From FCB group bacterium (GTDB taxonomy: Bacteria; Fidelibacterota; Marinisomatia; SCGC-AAA003-L08; JACNLC01): a stretch of DNA of 33,572 bases. Below the pieces are notes generated by a model. The model was given only the letters and a program-made list of their open reading frames with translations, had not been told where the DNA came from and ran no database searches. The stretch lies in assembly GCA_013152375.1 (NCBI GenBank), contig JAADGM010000029.1, positions 1-33,572 of the forward strand, in the 5' to 3' direction. Each line of letters begins with the position of its first letter. Within the stretch, counting starts at the first letter, position 1. A program made the translations under genes and the position numbers. This document shows positions 1 to 8,220 of the stretch, in pieces.

Positions 1-474
1 AGTGCATTGAGCGCCCGTCAGAGTTCTGTATCGTCCCTTATCGATTTTATTCCAGTGGGGATGTTTTCTGAGTAGGTAGGTGAGAGTGCGTTCAAAGGCT
101 TTGCCGAAGCCATCGGTCTCTTCAATCTGCTTTATGAACTCGGAATGAAAACGGGTAAAAATAAATTTATTGAAGGCCGTGAAATAGTCTGCCTCCGAAA
201 CATCCCTGAAGTTACCAAAATATTCGTTTAGAATTAGAAAGCGACCGGATGGGTTCCTACCCAGGAGGGGACCGATCAAATCCCAGGCATTGTCCGTGAG
301 GGTTTTGCGGTAAGCATCAGGAGATGCTGATTTTTTCAATTTGAACAGTCGGGTTGCAAGATATTTTTCCGCCTCCTTACGAAGGATCTCAACAACGTAG
401 TCCACATCTCCCCGGGAACAGGTCCCGTTGCAAAGTCTTGTCAGTCTGGTTTTAAGCTCGGAGATATTGATCAT
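1..474 (-). CDS. Unrecognised protein, N-terminal part (cut by window edge)
   Basis: An open frame of 158 codons reads from an ATG at 472-474 to the window edge without a stop, which is why it is missing from the ORF track. It begins MINISELKTRLTRLCNG and later reads GRFLILNEYFGNFRDV and ends near KHPHWNKIDKGRY. The protein is soluble-looking and rich in charged and aromatic residues, with no signal peptide or membrane segment in the visible part. I do not recognise the family and assign no function. It has the same orientation as the SDR gene upstream of it, separated by about 96 bases, so the two could be co-transcribed. Supported by an uninterrupted frame with coherent amino-acid composition. 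Confidence 0.7.
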   Translation of the reverse strand, partial: MINISELKTRLTRLCNGTCSRGDVDYVVEILRKEAEKYLATRLFKLKKSASPDAYRKTLTDNAWDLIGPLLGRNPSGRFLILNEYFGNFRDVSEADYFTAFNKFIFTRFHSEFIKQIEETDGFGKAFERTLTYLLRKHPHWNKIDKGRYRTLTGAQCT

Positions 475-570
475 TTACACTATATAGACTTGTCTGTCAC
501 TGCTTCAATTTACGGTTTTTTCAGGGTGGAGAAAAACGAATTTTGGACGGCTGCCCCCCGGGCAATATGC

Positions 571-1605
571 CTATACGAGCTTCAGTCTCATAAGTTGATC
601 CACCATATCCCGGATGGCAGTTTCTATGGGCGTGTAGTGCAGACCCAGATCGCGAATACTTTTTGAATTATTGAGGTTAATGGAATAGCCGATATTCCGT
701 TTTACGTATTTCGGCGACAGCCCAAAAGCCCAGCCTACCAGATAGAGCATGAACTTGGGCGAGCGCATCAGGGGCAGTTTGAACCTGCCCGGATAGGCCG
801 CTTTGATCATCTCTGCCAGCTGCCACATGCTCATGACCCGCTCGGACAGGATGAATCGGCCTTCCGCTTTTTCCGACGCCAGACCCAGCAGATGTGCTCT
901 GGCCACATCCCGGACATCCACATAGCCAAATTCCAGGGCAGGAGCGCCCAGGCGATACCGGCCGCTTAACATGTCCCGCATAAACTGCAGGCTGCCGGAA
1001 TTACTTAAAGGCGTGACGGCCGGTCCCATGATGAAGGCCGGATTCATGACAATGAGTTTCCACTGATCCTGGTTTTTACAGATGTCCCAGGCTGTTTTTT
1101 CCGCCTGTACTTTTGAATATGAATAAGGCTGATGCTCAGACGAACTGGTTTCGTTGAACTGATCTTCCGTGATCTCGGTTCGTCCGGCAGCCTGCATATC
1201 CGCATTGTCTCCGAGAATAGCCGCCACGCTCGAGGTGAGGATGATCTTCTGCACCGTCTTTGAGTGGTTGGCTGCCATCAGCACATTCCGTGTCCCGTTG
1301 ACTGCCGGTTCGATGAGTTCTTTTTGAGGGTCTTTGAACCTGAGGGTAAAGGGAGACGCCACATGAATTACTGCATCTGCTCCCGCTGCAGCCTCATCAA
1401 AAGATCCCGCCTGGAGCAGGTCCGCCTCATAAATTTTCAGCTCACCCGGGGCCGCTGCCGACAGTGACAGCAAGGGTGCATACTTGTCTTCACGGTTCCT
1501 GTCCCTCACCGTCATCCGAACCGTGTAGCCTGCGTCCAGCAGCAACTTTACTACCCATCCACCCAGATATCCCGTGCCGCCGGTAACCATGACTGTTTTT
1601 TTCAT
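571..1605 (-). CDS. Extended short-chain dehydrogenase/reductase (dihydroflavonol-4-reductase-like)
   Basis: This 344-residue protein is an NAD(P)-dependent reductase or epimerase of the extended SDR type. The N-terminus carries the Rossmann nucleotide-binding motif VTGGTGYLGGW (residues 7-17), and an arginine-rich stretch after the second strand (RMTVRDRNRE) is typical of NADPH preference. The catalytic YSYSKVQAEK (YxxxK) lies around residue 163, preceded by the LTSSVAA strand with the active-site serine. Overall it resembles dihydroflavonol/cinnamoyl-CoA-reductase-like aldehyde or ketone reductases; the substrate cannot be told from sequence. The start is the ATG at 1605. It is transcribed divergently from the mercury operon and shares a 309-base intergenic region with it. 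No pathway partner is visible, so a role in aldehyde detoxification or lipid/secondary metabolism is only a possibility. Confidence 0.88.
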   Translation of the reverse strand: MKKTVMVTGGTGYLGGWVVKLLLDAGYTVRMTVRDRNREDKYAPLLSLSAAAPGELKIYEADLLQAGSFDEAAAGADAVIHVASPFTLRFKDPQKELIEPAVNGTRNVLMAANHSKTVQKIILTSSVAAILGDNADMQAAGRTEITEDQFNETSSSEHQPYSYSKVQAEKTAWDICKNQDQWKLIVMNPAFIMGPAVTPLSNSGSLQFMRDMLSGRYRLGAPALEFGYVDVRDVARAHLLGLASEKAEGRFILSERVMSMWQLAEMIKAAYPGRFKLPLMRSPKFMLYLVGWAFGLSPKYVKRNIGYSINLNNSKSIRDLGLHYTPIETAIRDMVDQLMRLKLV

Positions 1606-1914
1606 TGTGATCCCTTTTTTATTTTGAGAATGGCTGTTGCCAGAGATGAAATACTCCGGGCAACCTTTCAGAGAAGCAGATGCATCCTATGGGCCAACTT
1701 TGGGCTAATACCACTGATAAAAATTAGCCCCTCCGTTTAGACATGGCAAAGTTTTATGTCCGGGTCCGCTTAGCTGCGTTCCGCCGGGTGACTGATCAGC
1801 CTTACGATTTAAATGATTTGCGCGCGAACAAATAACAGAAGTAAAAAACCCGGGAACCCCGGACCATGGTACAAGGCGTTAGTCAGGGGTTATACAACAA
1901 ATAAGGAGCTGAAC
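1606..1914. other. Intergenic region between SDR gene and mer operon
   Basis: This 309-base gap separates two divergent genes and must hold both promoters. I see one clear inverted repeat (1702-1730, listed separately) but no match to the classical MerR operator dyad and no merR gene. An upstream in-frame extension of the mer ORF to 1813 exists, but the strong AAGGAG ribosome site directly before 1915 argues that the extension is not translated. Confidence 0.6.
1702..1730. promoter_or_regulatory. Inverted repeat upstream of merTP
   Basis: GGGCTAAT and ATTAGCCC form perfect 8-base arms separated by 13 bases. It lies about 97 bases upstream of the SDR start and about 185 bases upstream of the merTP start. 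There is no following T-run, so an operator or mRNA leader structure is more likely than a terminator. Function is unproven. Confidence 0.4.
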
Positions 1915-2550
1915 ATGAATTCAAAATCTGAACAAAAATCATCCAAAAAACCCCTCCTGCTGGCGGTCCTGACGGCTCTTGGAGCCTCACTATGTTGCGT
2001 AGGACCCCTCCTGCTGGTCTTTCTCGGTGTTGGAGGAGCCTGGGCAGGGAGTCTGAGTTTCTTTGAGCCCTGGCGTCCTCTTTTCATAGGCCTGACTCTC
2101 ATTTTCCTGGGATATGCCTTTTATCGTATTTACGGCAGATCAAAGCAGGAGACGTGTGAACCGGGAAGTTTGTGCGCCAATCCGAAATCGAACCGCTTTA
2201 ATAAAATCGCTTTGTGGTTCGCCACGATTCTGGTTATTATTTTGCTGGGAATTCCGTATCTGGTGTCAGGATTTGCCTTGGACAGCCCTGTTTCTGAACC
2301 GGGCATACTGAAACCGAACAAATCACTGGTCCTTGCCGTTGACGGAATGACCTGCAGCTCCTGTGCGGTCACGGTGTCAAAAAGCCTTACGAACCTCGAA
2401 GGTGTGACAGATGCCGCAGTTGATCTGGAAAGGGGTACGGCAACCGTAACTTTCGATTCGACACGTGTCACGGCAGAACGCCTGACGGATGCGACAACCA
2501 AAGTGGGTTTCCCATCAGAAAAGCTTAACAATAAGCCGGAAGGAAAGTGA
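1915..2550 (+). CDS. merTP: Mercuric ion transporter MerTP (MerT-MerP fusion)
   Basis: This 211-residue inner-membrane protein should bring Hg(II) into the cytoplasm for reduction by MerA. The first membrane helix carries the vicinal cysteine pair of MerT (ASLCCVGPLLL, Cys27-Cys28), a second helix follows, and a second cysteine pair (Cys81, Cys87) lies in the cytoplasmic loop before a third helix. The C-terminal 75 residues are a heavy-metal-associated domain with GMTCSSC (Cys147, Cys150), which in classical operons is the separate periplasmic protein MerP. The start is set at the ATG at 1915, preceded by AAGGAGCTGAAC; the ORF track's longer start at 1813 lacks a comparable site and adds an implausible 34 residues. 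merA begins two bases after the stop. The fusion arrangement is a known MerT variant. Confidence 0.9.
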   Translation: MNSKSEQKSSKKPLLLAVLTALGASLCCVGPLLLVFLGVGGAWAGSLSFFEPWRPLFIGLTLIFLGYAFYRIYGRSKQETCEPGSLCANPKSNRFNKIALWFATILVIILLGIPYLVSGFALDSPVSEPGILKPNKSLVLAVDGMTCSSCAVTVSKSLTNLEGVTDAAVDLERGTATVTFDSTRVTAERLTDATTKVGFPSEKLNNKPEGK

Positions 2551-2551
2551 A

Positions 2552-4186
2552 ATGAAAAAACTGTTTTTCAAAATCGAGGGAATGACCTGCGACAGCTGCG
2601 CAGAGACTATCCGGAAATCTCTTCAGCAGACGGAACGTATCGAGGCGGATGTCTCCTATCCTGAAGCCCGCGCCTCCGTCACAACCCGGGATGAAAAGAT
2701 CACCTCTTCCCTGCTCATCGGGATCATTGAGAATGCCGGGCCCTACCGCGTAACGGAATTCTCAGAGATTGAAGCTGACACAAAAGACCGAAAGCATCTG
2801 GTGATCATCGGCGGCGGATCGGCGGCTTTTGCCGGCGCTCTCCGGGCACTCGAACTGGGTGCCCGGGTCACAATGATCAATGACGGACTGCCCATCGGCG
2901 GAACCTGTGTGAATGTGGGCTGTGTCCCTTCTAAAACCCTGCTGCGAGCTGCCGATACCCTGCAGCGGGCAAACCGTAATCCCTTCGGGGGAATTGAAAC
3001 ACAGGGGAAACTTTCGGATTTCAGGACTCTGATCGGAGAAAAGCGCCATTTGGTCGAAAGTCTGAGGCTGGAAAAATATATCGGCGTCATAAAAGATAAA
3101 GCTGATTTTCAGCTGATCGAAGGCCGTGCCAGACTTCAGTCACCGACCGGGGTTAGCGTAAACGGTACTTCACTTCGAGCCGATCACATTCTACTGGCTA
3201 CCGGGGCGAGACCCAATATTCCCGCTGTACCGGGTCTGGATCAGGTGCCATACCTTACAAACGCTTCTGCCTTTGAACTCGATTCATTACCGGAATCTAT
3301 GATCGTTTTAGGAGGCCGGTACATCGCTTTGGAACTGGCTCAGCTCTTTGCCAGACTGGGCACCAGGGTCACCCTGGTTCAGCGTTCCGGGCATATTCTG
3401 CCTGATGAAGATACCGACCTTACAGATCGACTGGTCCGGTATTTGACAGATGAGGGTATTGAGATTCTCACTGATACTCAACTGCAAACCGTTGACTCTG
3501 AAGGGGGTCGGGTGAAAGTGAAACTGCTCCATAAAGGCCGTCCCCTCACTGTCACCGCAGAAAAAATACTGGCGGCAACCGGTCGGAAGCCGAATACGGA
3601 GAATATCGGTCTTAAGGAGGCGGGCGTCTCTTTGAACCAGGACGGTTCCATTCTGACAGACGATCTGCTCCGGACGACGGCACCCACAATTTCTGCAGCC
3701 GGGGATGTTCTGGGAAAAAGAATGTTCGTTTACACTGCCGCCTATGAAGGTAAGCTTGCCGTGGAGAATGCTTTTTCTGAGGTTTCAACAAAAACCGATT
3801 ACACGGCCCTGCCATGGGTTGTCTTTACCGATCCCCAGTTGGCAGGTGTCGGACTGAATGAAAGGGAAGCCGGTCAGGCCGGACGTGATATTGAAACAGC
3901 ACGTCTCGAACTGGATAAGATACCACGCGCCATCGCTGCCAGGGATACCCGGGGGTTCATTAAACTGATCCGGGAAAAGGGAACACACAAGCTCCTCGGA
4001 GCCCGGATCCTGGCACCCGAAGGGGCGGAAATCCTCATGGAAATCACCCTGGCTATAAAGTTTGGAATGACTTCCGATCAGCTGACGGAACTCTTCCATC
4101 CTTATTTGACGCTGTCCGAAGGCATCAGACTCGCGGCAATTACGTTTGACAAAGATGTCTCCGAGCTGAGTTGCTGCGCTACCTGA
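2552..4186 (+). CDS. merA: Mercuric reductase MerA with N-terminal metal-binding domain
   Basis: This 544-residue flavoprotein reduces Hg(II) to volatile Hg(0) with NADPH. An N-terminal heavy-metal domain (GMTCDSC, Cys13 and Cys16) is followed by the FAD-binding motif IIGGGSAAFAG, then the redox-active disulfide GGTCVNVGCVPSK (Cys119, Cys124). A second nucleotide-binding segment (MIVLGGRYIALELA) and the dimerisation domain follow. The last residues ELSCCAT hold the vicinal cysteine pair (541-542) that receives mercury from the partner subunit and distinguishes MerA from lipoamide dehydrogenase. The start is the ATG at 2552, preceded by GGAAGGA and one base after the merTP stop, giving translational coupling; the ORF track's start at 2489 is within merTP. 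Length is close to the usual 545-565 residues. No regulator gene is adjacent. Confidence 0.96.
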   Translation: MKKLFFKIEGMTCDSCAETIRKSLQQTERIEADVSYPEARASVTTRDEKITSSLLIGIIENAGPYRVTEFSEIEADTKDRKHLVIIGGGSAAFAGALRALELGARVTMINDGLPIGGTCVNVGCVPSKTLLRAADTLQRANRNPFGGIETQGKLSDFRTLIGEKRHLVESLRLEKYIGVIKDKADFQLIEGRARLQSPTGVSVNGTSLRADHILLATGARPNIPAVPGLDQVPYLTNASAFELDSLPESMIVLGGRYIALELAQLFARLGTRVTLVQRSGHILPDEDTDLTDRLVRYLTDEGIEILTDTQLQTVDSEGGRVKVKLLHKGRPLTVTAEKILAATGRKPNTENIGLKEAGVSLNQDGSILTDDLLRTTAPTISAAGDVLGKRMFVYTAAYEGKLAVENAFSEVSTKTDYTALPWVVFTDPQLAGVGLNEREAGQAGRDIETARLELDKIPRAIAARDTRGFIKLIREKGTHKLLGARILAPEGAEILMEITLAIKFGMTSDQLTELFHPYLTLSEGIRLAAITFDKDVSELSCCAT

Positions 4187-4197
4187 TCGGCGATCAG
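4183..4197. other. Short dyad at the merA stop codon
   Basis: CTGATCG-G-CGATCAG is a perfect 7-base dyad that includes the merA stop codon and sits between the convergent merA and phoR genes. It could form a small hairpin, but no T-run follows, so calling it a terminator is not justified. Confidence 0.3.
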
Positions 4198-4215
4198 CGG
4201 CGTGAAATGATAGCC

Positions 4216-5988
4216 TCAGGGTGTCCGCATCATGGGAATTTTTAGATAGAAAATGCTGCCTTTGCCTTTTTGGCTTTTCACCCAGACGCGGCCTTTGTGG
4301 ACGTTGGCGATATGTTTGACAATGGATAAGCCCAAACCGGTACCACCCAGTTTTTTACTGCGCGCTTTATCCACCCGGTAAAACCTTTCAAAGACCCTGT
4401 AAACATGTTTCGGGGAAATGCCAATCCCAAAATCCTGTACAGATATGATAAGATTTCCCCCTTTCTGTACGGCCTTTAATATGATCTTCGAGCCTTCGTC
4501 CGAATATTTTAGGGCATTGTTCAGCAGATTCACCAGGGCCTCCCGCATCAACCGGGAATTCATAGGCAGCAGAAAATTTTCAGTACACTCCACGCGAATT
4601 TCTATCTTTTTCTGTCGGCAAAGATCTTCACACACCAGCAGAGCCTCGTCAAAAACATCCCGGATTGCTTCCAGCGGGAAATCCAACTGCGCTTGATTTT
4701 CCTGCGCTTCAATACGGGATAATTCCAGTAGATCGTCAACGATGGAATTCAGATGATCCGAATGTTTATCGATGATCTTCAGAAATTTTTTAAACTCAGC
4801 AGGCTCTTCCAGATCCCCCAGGGTTTCCACGTAGCCTTTGATGGCCGTGATGGGTGTTTTTAATTCGTGGCTGACATTTGCGACAAATTCTGTACGGATC
4901 TTTTCAGATTCTTTAATTTTCGTGATGTCATTCAGCACAATAACAGCGCCAAGAGAGCTGCCCTCTTCGTCCTCCAACACGGTGCCGGTGACATACACCT
5001 GTCCGAAGAAATCCCATTTTAATTTAAGTTCCTTTTTCAGCCGCTGTTTTCCGCTAACCAACTCATCGATAAAGGTCTTGAGGTCGCTGTTTGTCAGAAT
5101 TGCAGCTGCCTTTTTACCAATGGGATTTTTCTCACGAATGCTGAACATACGTTTTGCGGCCTTGTTGATCATGAGAATTTTACCTTCGTTATCAACTGCG
5201 ATGACCGCCTCGATCATGCTGGTTAGTATGGCATTCTGCTCATTCTTTTGACGGGATATGGTGCGAATACGGTCATCCAACTGCCGGGCCATCCTGTTCA
5301 GGGAGCCTGCCAGGCTATTGACCTCAAGGGAGCTGTTCAGTTCAAGTTGAGAGGAAAAATCACCTTCAGCATAGTTTTCAGCCACTGCTTTCATCAATTT
5401 CAGGGGGGAGGCAATTTTCCGGGCAATATAATAGCTAGCGATCAGGGCCGCCAGGCCGATCAGTAAAGCTCCCATCAGAATTTTCCAGTAAATTCCAGCG
5501 ATATTTTTCTCAAGGGACGTGAGCGGCAGAGAGACCCTGATAATCAGTGGTTTTCCCCGGATCTCTACGGAATAGGCCAGATACATCATCTCATGTTTCA
5601 GGGTGGCGCTGTAACGGATGGAAGTACCAATGGTCTTTTCTCTGGCCGCAACGATCTCAGGGCGATCGGCATGGTTTCCCATTTTCCAGGGTTTCTCATC
5701 GGAATCCGCCAGAACCACTCCCTTTTCATCGATAAGGGTGATCCTTACTTGAATAGCCGTTCCCAGCTTTTCACAAAACTGCGTGAGTTTCAGAGGGTCA
5801 TCTATTTCCTCCCGGGGCAGAATTTCGCTGATGAGCAGTGCCTGGTTTTTCAGACTGGCCTGTTTTTCCTGATAATAAAACCGATCCACCGAAGTTGATA
5901 AAAACCACCCCAGCAGGGACACGGTGACGATGATCACCGAGAAATATGTGAAAAATAATTGTGATGCCTGTGTCCTGAATTTCAGCAT
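4216..5988 (-). CDS. phoR: Membrane sensor histidine kinase PhoR/PnpS type
   Basis: This 590-residue protein is the sensor of a PhoB-PhoR-type two-component system that responds to phosphate supply. It has a membrane helix near residues 11-33, an extracytoplasmic domain of about 130 residues, a second helix near 165-190 (ILMGALLIGLAALIASYYIA), a HAMP linker, and a PAS domain (MIEAVIAVDNEGKILMINKA). The phosphoacceptor H-box reads FVANVSHELKTPITAIKGY, with His near residue 373. The ATPase domain shows the N-box (NLLNNALKYS), G1 (DFGIGI) and G2 (GGTGLGLSIVKH). Large periplasmic sensor plus HAMP plus PAS is the Gram-positive PhoR/PnpS layout, larger than E. coli PhoR. It lies 65 bases downstream of the phoB gene on the same strand, and next to phosphate uptake genes, which supports the assignment. 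Other signals cannot be excluded. Confidence 0.85.
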   Translation of the reverse strand: MLKFRTQASQLFFTYFSVIIVTVSLLGWFLSTSVDRFYYQEKQASLKNQALLISEILPREEIDDPLKLTQFCEKLGTAIQVRITLIDEKGVVLADSDEKPWKMGNHADRPEIVAAREKTIGTSIRYSATLKHEMMYLAYSVEIRGKPLIIRVSLPLTSLEKNIAGIYWKILMGALLIGLAALIASYYIARKIASPLKLMKAVAENYAEGDFSSQLELNSSLEVNSLAGSLNRMARQLDDRIRTISRQKNEQNAILTSMIEAVIAVDNEGKILMINKAAKRMFSIREKNPIGKKAAAILTNSDLKTFIDELVSGKQRLKKELKLKWDFFGQVYVTGTVLEDEEGSSLGAVIVLNDITKIKESEKIRTEFVANVSHELKTPITAIKGYVETLGDLEEPAEFKKFLKIIDKHSDHLNSIVDDLLELSRIEAQENQAQLDFPLEAIRDVFDEALLVCEDLCRQKKIEIRVECTENFLLPMNSRLMREALVNLLNNALKYSDEGSKIILKAVQKGGNLIISVQDFGIGISPKHVYRVFERFYRVDKARSKKLGGTGLGLSIVKHIANVHKGRVWVKSQKGKGSIFYLKIPMMRTP

Positions 5989-6053
5989 TTTAAAAGGGTA
6001 CAGTAGATTTATTCGATCGCATCCGGTGGAAGTTCAGAGCTGGATTCCGCTTT

Positions 6054-6755
6054 TCATTTTTCAAAATAAAAGCGATACCCGACTCCCCGGACGGTCTTGA
6101 TCAGCTGACCGTCCCGCCCCAGCTTTTTCCGTAAGCCCACAATTTGAAAATCAACTGCCCGGTCCGTAACAAAATAATTTTCACCGCGAATTTCCTCAAT
6201 GATCTGGTTACGGGTAAACACCCAGTTGGGATGACTCGCAAGCAGGAACAATATCTGGAACTCACTGAAAGTCAGATCGACAAGATCACCGTTTGTGCGG
6301 ACTTCCCGCTTGCCCGTATGGATTTCGAGGCTCCCGTAAACCAATTTACCATCGCTGCCGAGATCGATTTCTTCTTCTCTTCTCAAAAGAGCCTTAACTC
6401 TGGCCACCAGCACTTTCGGGCTGAACGGTTTGGTCACATAATCATCGGCACCGATTTCAAGACCTTTGATGATATCGGCTTCCTCGCCCCTGGCCGTCAG
6501 CATTAAAATCGGGATCTTACTGGTCTTGGGATCTCCCTTTAAAACCCGACAGGCGTCATGTCCATTGATGCCCGGCAGCATCAAATCCAGAACGATCAGA
6601 TCCGGATAGTGTGTACGCGTCTCACGGATCGCCTTTTCACCATCACTTGCTAGAAGGGTTTGAAATCCGGCTTTTTTCAGATTGAAACTGACAAGATTCC
6701 GGATATCTTTTTCATCATCGACAATCAGTATCAGCTTATTTAATCTCTTTTTCAT
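6054..6755 (-). CDS. phoB: Response regulator PhoB/OmpR type
   Basis: This 233-residue protein has an N-terminal receiver domain with the acidic pocket (IVDDEKD, Asp13-Asp14), the phosphoacceptor Asp57 in VLDLMLPG, and the conserved lysine in YVTKPFSP. The C-terminal winged-helix domain ends with VRGVGYRFYFEK, the usual OmpR/PhoB signature. It would bind DNA when phosphorylated by the kinase encoded directly downstream. The start at 6755 is the first ATG, preceded by CAGGG only a few bases away. The divergent neighbour is a Na+/phosphate symporter, so it probably controls phosphate genes. I could not see a convincing pho-box repeat in the shared intergenic region. Confidence 0.9.
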   Translation of the reverse strand: MKKRLNKLILIVDDEKDIRNLVSFNLKKAGFQTLLASDGEKAIRETRTHYPDLIVLDLMLPGINGHDACRVLKGDPKTSKIPILMLTARGEEADIIKGLEIGADDYVTKPFSPKVLVARVKALLRREEEIDLGSDGKLVYGSLEIHTGKREVRTNGDLVDLTFSEFQILFLLASHPNWVFTRNQIIEEIRGENYFVTDRAVDFQIVGLRKKLGRDGQLIKTVRGVGYRFYFEK

Positions 6756-7073
6756 ACCCTGAATTTAATAGTTTTTTGTTAGGATTGGATTAGAGGAAAA
6801 AAATTAATTATTATTTCTATTAATGATCGGCTGTTTTTGAGGGTTTATCATTACTGCATGATCCGGCATGAGGTACCTGCGCGGGTTAATTCGCTTTCCA
6901 GCGAATTCGGTTTCTCGGTAAATTTATGGCATCGGCAGCATCGATCAATTCAGTCTTTGGATTCGTTGAATTTGCAATTTCAAACCGCTATTGAAAATAA
7001 ACGGAGCTGAGTTGGAAGACGGAACATGAAGCAGAAAATAAAACAGTATGATACAGGTAAACGGGAGAACTGA
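6756..7073. other. Intergenic region between phoB and the Na+/Pi symporter
   Basis: This 318-base region is A+T-rich near phoB and should hold two divergent promoters. One perfect hairpin (6888-6907) is listed separately. I looked for tandem CTGTCAT-like pho boxes and found none that stand out. No short open frame with a ribosome site was recognised. Confidence 0.6.
6888..6907. promoter_or_regulatory. Perfect hairpin/dyad AATTCGCT-TTCC-AGCGAATT
   Basis: Two perfect 8-base arms flank a 4-base loop, about 166 bases upstream of the symporter start and 133 bases upstream of phoB. No T-run follows on either strand. It may be an operator or a leader RNA structure; function is inferred only from its symmetry and place. 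Confidence 0.4.
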
Positions 7074-8177
7074 TTGAATTCTGAAGTAAGGACTAAAATT
7101 CTCAAGGGAATAATTGTCATTGCGTCCATCTATTTATTTCTGTTGAGCATCAAACTGCTGGGACATTCCTTTAAGCTTTTCGGTAAAGACTTTGCCGAGG
7201 CGATGATCCAGATGACCTCCAACCCATTTGCCGGCCTGCTGATCGGAGTTGTGGCCACCAGTTTAATCCAGAGTTCTTCTACGACGACCTCAATCGTCGT
7301 GGGGTTGGTGGCCGGTGGCGCCTTGACGCTGGATACGGCCATCCCCATCATTATGGGGGCTAATATCGGCACTACAATCACCAACACACTCGTATCTTTC
7401 GGACATATCTCAAACCGTGCCGAGTTTAAACGAGCCTTTTCCGCAGGCATCGTACATGATATATTTAACGTCATGTCCGTCTTGATATTGTTTCCAATCG
7501 AGTTGAAATTCCATTTGATCCATAAACTTTCCACAGGAATGGAGAAGATTTTCACGGGAGCAGGCGGCATGAAAATGTTCAATCCTCTCAAGGCGATCCT
7601 CGAGCCTGTCATCGAACTCGTTGACCATATTTTTGCTTTTCTGCCCCATTACAATGTCTTGCTGATGATTTTCTCCATCATCCTCATGTTCGGAGCACTG
7701 ACTTTTCTCATCAAGACCATCAGATCGTTGGTGTTGACTAAACTCGAACTGATCATCAACCGCTATCTCTTTCGAAATGATGTCCTGGGTCTGCTGCTGG
7801 GAATTCTCATGACGGTGATTGTGCAGAGCAGTTCGGTCACCACGTCACTGATCATTCCCCTGGCAGGGGCCGGTCTGATCACGATTCGGAAATTATTCCC
7901 CTACACACTGGGGGCCAATATCGGAACTACAGTGACTGCCATTTTAGCGGCTCTGGCTACCCAGAATACGACAGCGATAACCGTTGCTTTCTCACACCTG
8001 ATCTTTAACATCCTCGGGATCATCATTATATATCCTATCAGATTTATTCCCATAAACCTGGCGGTATATATCGGGGAAAGGGCCAGCGAATCCAAAAAGA
8101 ACCTGATCATTTTTGTATTGTCATATTTGTCACTTTATATTATTCCTCTTATTATTTTAGTTATCACGGAATTGTAA
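7074..8177 (+). CDS. Na+/phosphate cotransporter (NptA/PNaS family)
   Basis: This 367-residue integral membrane protein imports inorganic phosphate with sodium. It has the two inverted family repeats, each with the signature QSSS (QSSSTTTSIVVG and QSSSVTTSLIIP) followed by GANIGTT (GANIGTTITN and GANIGTTVTA), and about eight to ten hydrophobic segments. Many bacterial homologues carry a C-terminal PhoU domain; here the protein ends after the membrane part and a PhoU-like protein is encoded by the next gene. The start is a TTG at 7074, preceded by GGGAG at good spacing; no better ATG is in frame. It is divergent from phoB-phoR, which suggests induction in phosphate limitation. Confidence 0.92.
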   Translation: MNSEVRTKILKGIIVIASIYLFLLSIKLLGHSFKLFGKDFAEAMIQMTSNPFAGLLIGVVATSLIQSSSTTTSIVVGLVAGGALTLDTAIPIIMGANIGTTITNTLVSFGHISNRAEFKRAFSAGIVHDIFNVMSVLILFPIELKFHLIHKLSTGMEKIFTGAGGMKMFNPLKAILEPVIELVDHIFAFLPHYNVLLMIFSIILMFGALTFLIKTIRSLVLTKLELIINRYLFRNDVLGLLLGILMTVIVQSSSVTTSLIIPLAGAGLITIRKLFPYTLGANIGTTVTAILAALATQNTTAITVAFSHLIFNILGIIIIYPIRFIPINLAVYIGERASESKKNLIIFVLSYLSLYIIPLIILVITEL

Positions 8178-8220
8178 TTAACTTTAATTTTGCAGAAGGG
8201 TAAAGCAGGAAACTTGAATT

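Noticed and set aside
1951-2017. 13-base direct repeat CCCCTCCTGCTGG in merTP, 54 bases apart
   Set aside because: Both copies encode Pro-Leu-Leu-Leu in membrane segments in the same frame, so shared codon choice explains it better than a mobile or regulatory repeat.
2130-2531. 133-codon minus-strand ORF inside merTP
   Set aside because: Complement of the MerTP coding frame with no motif.
6756-7073. Pho box in the phoB/symporter intergenic region
   Set aside because: No pair of CTGTCAT-like 7-mers at 11-base spacing could be found by eye.
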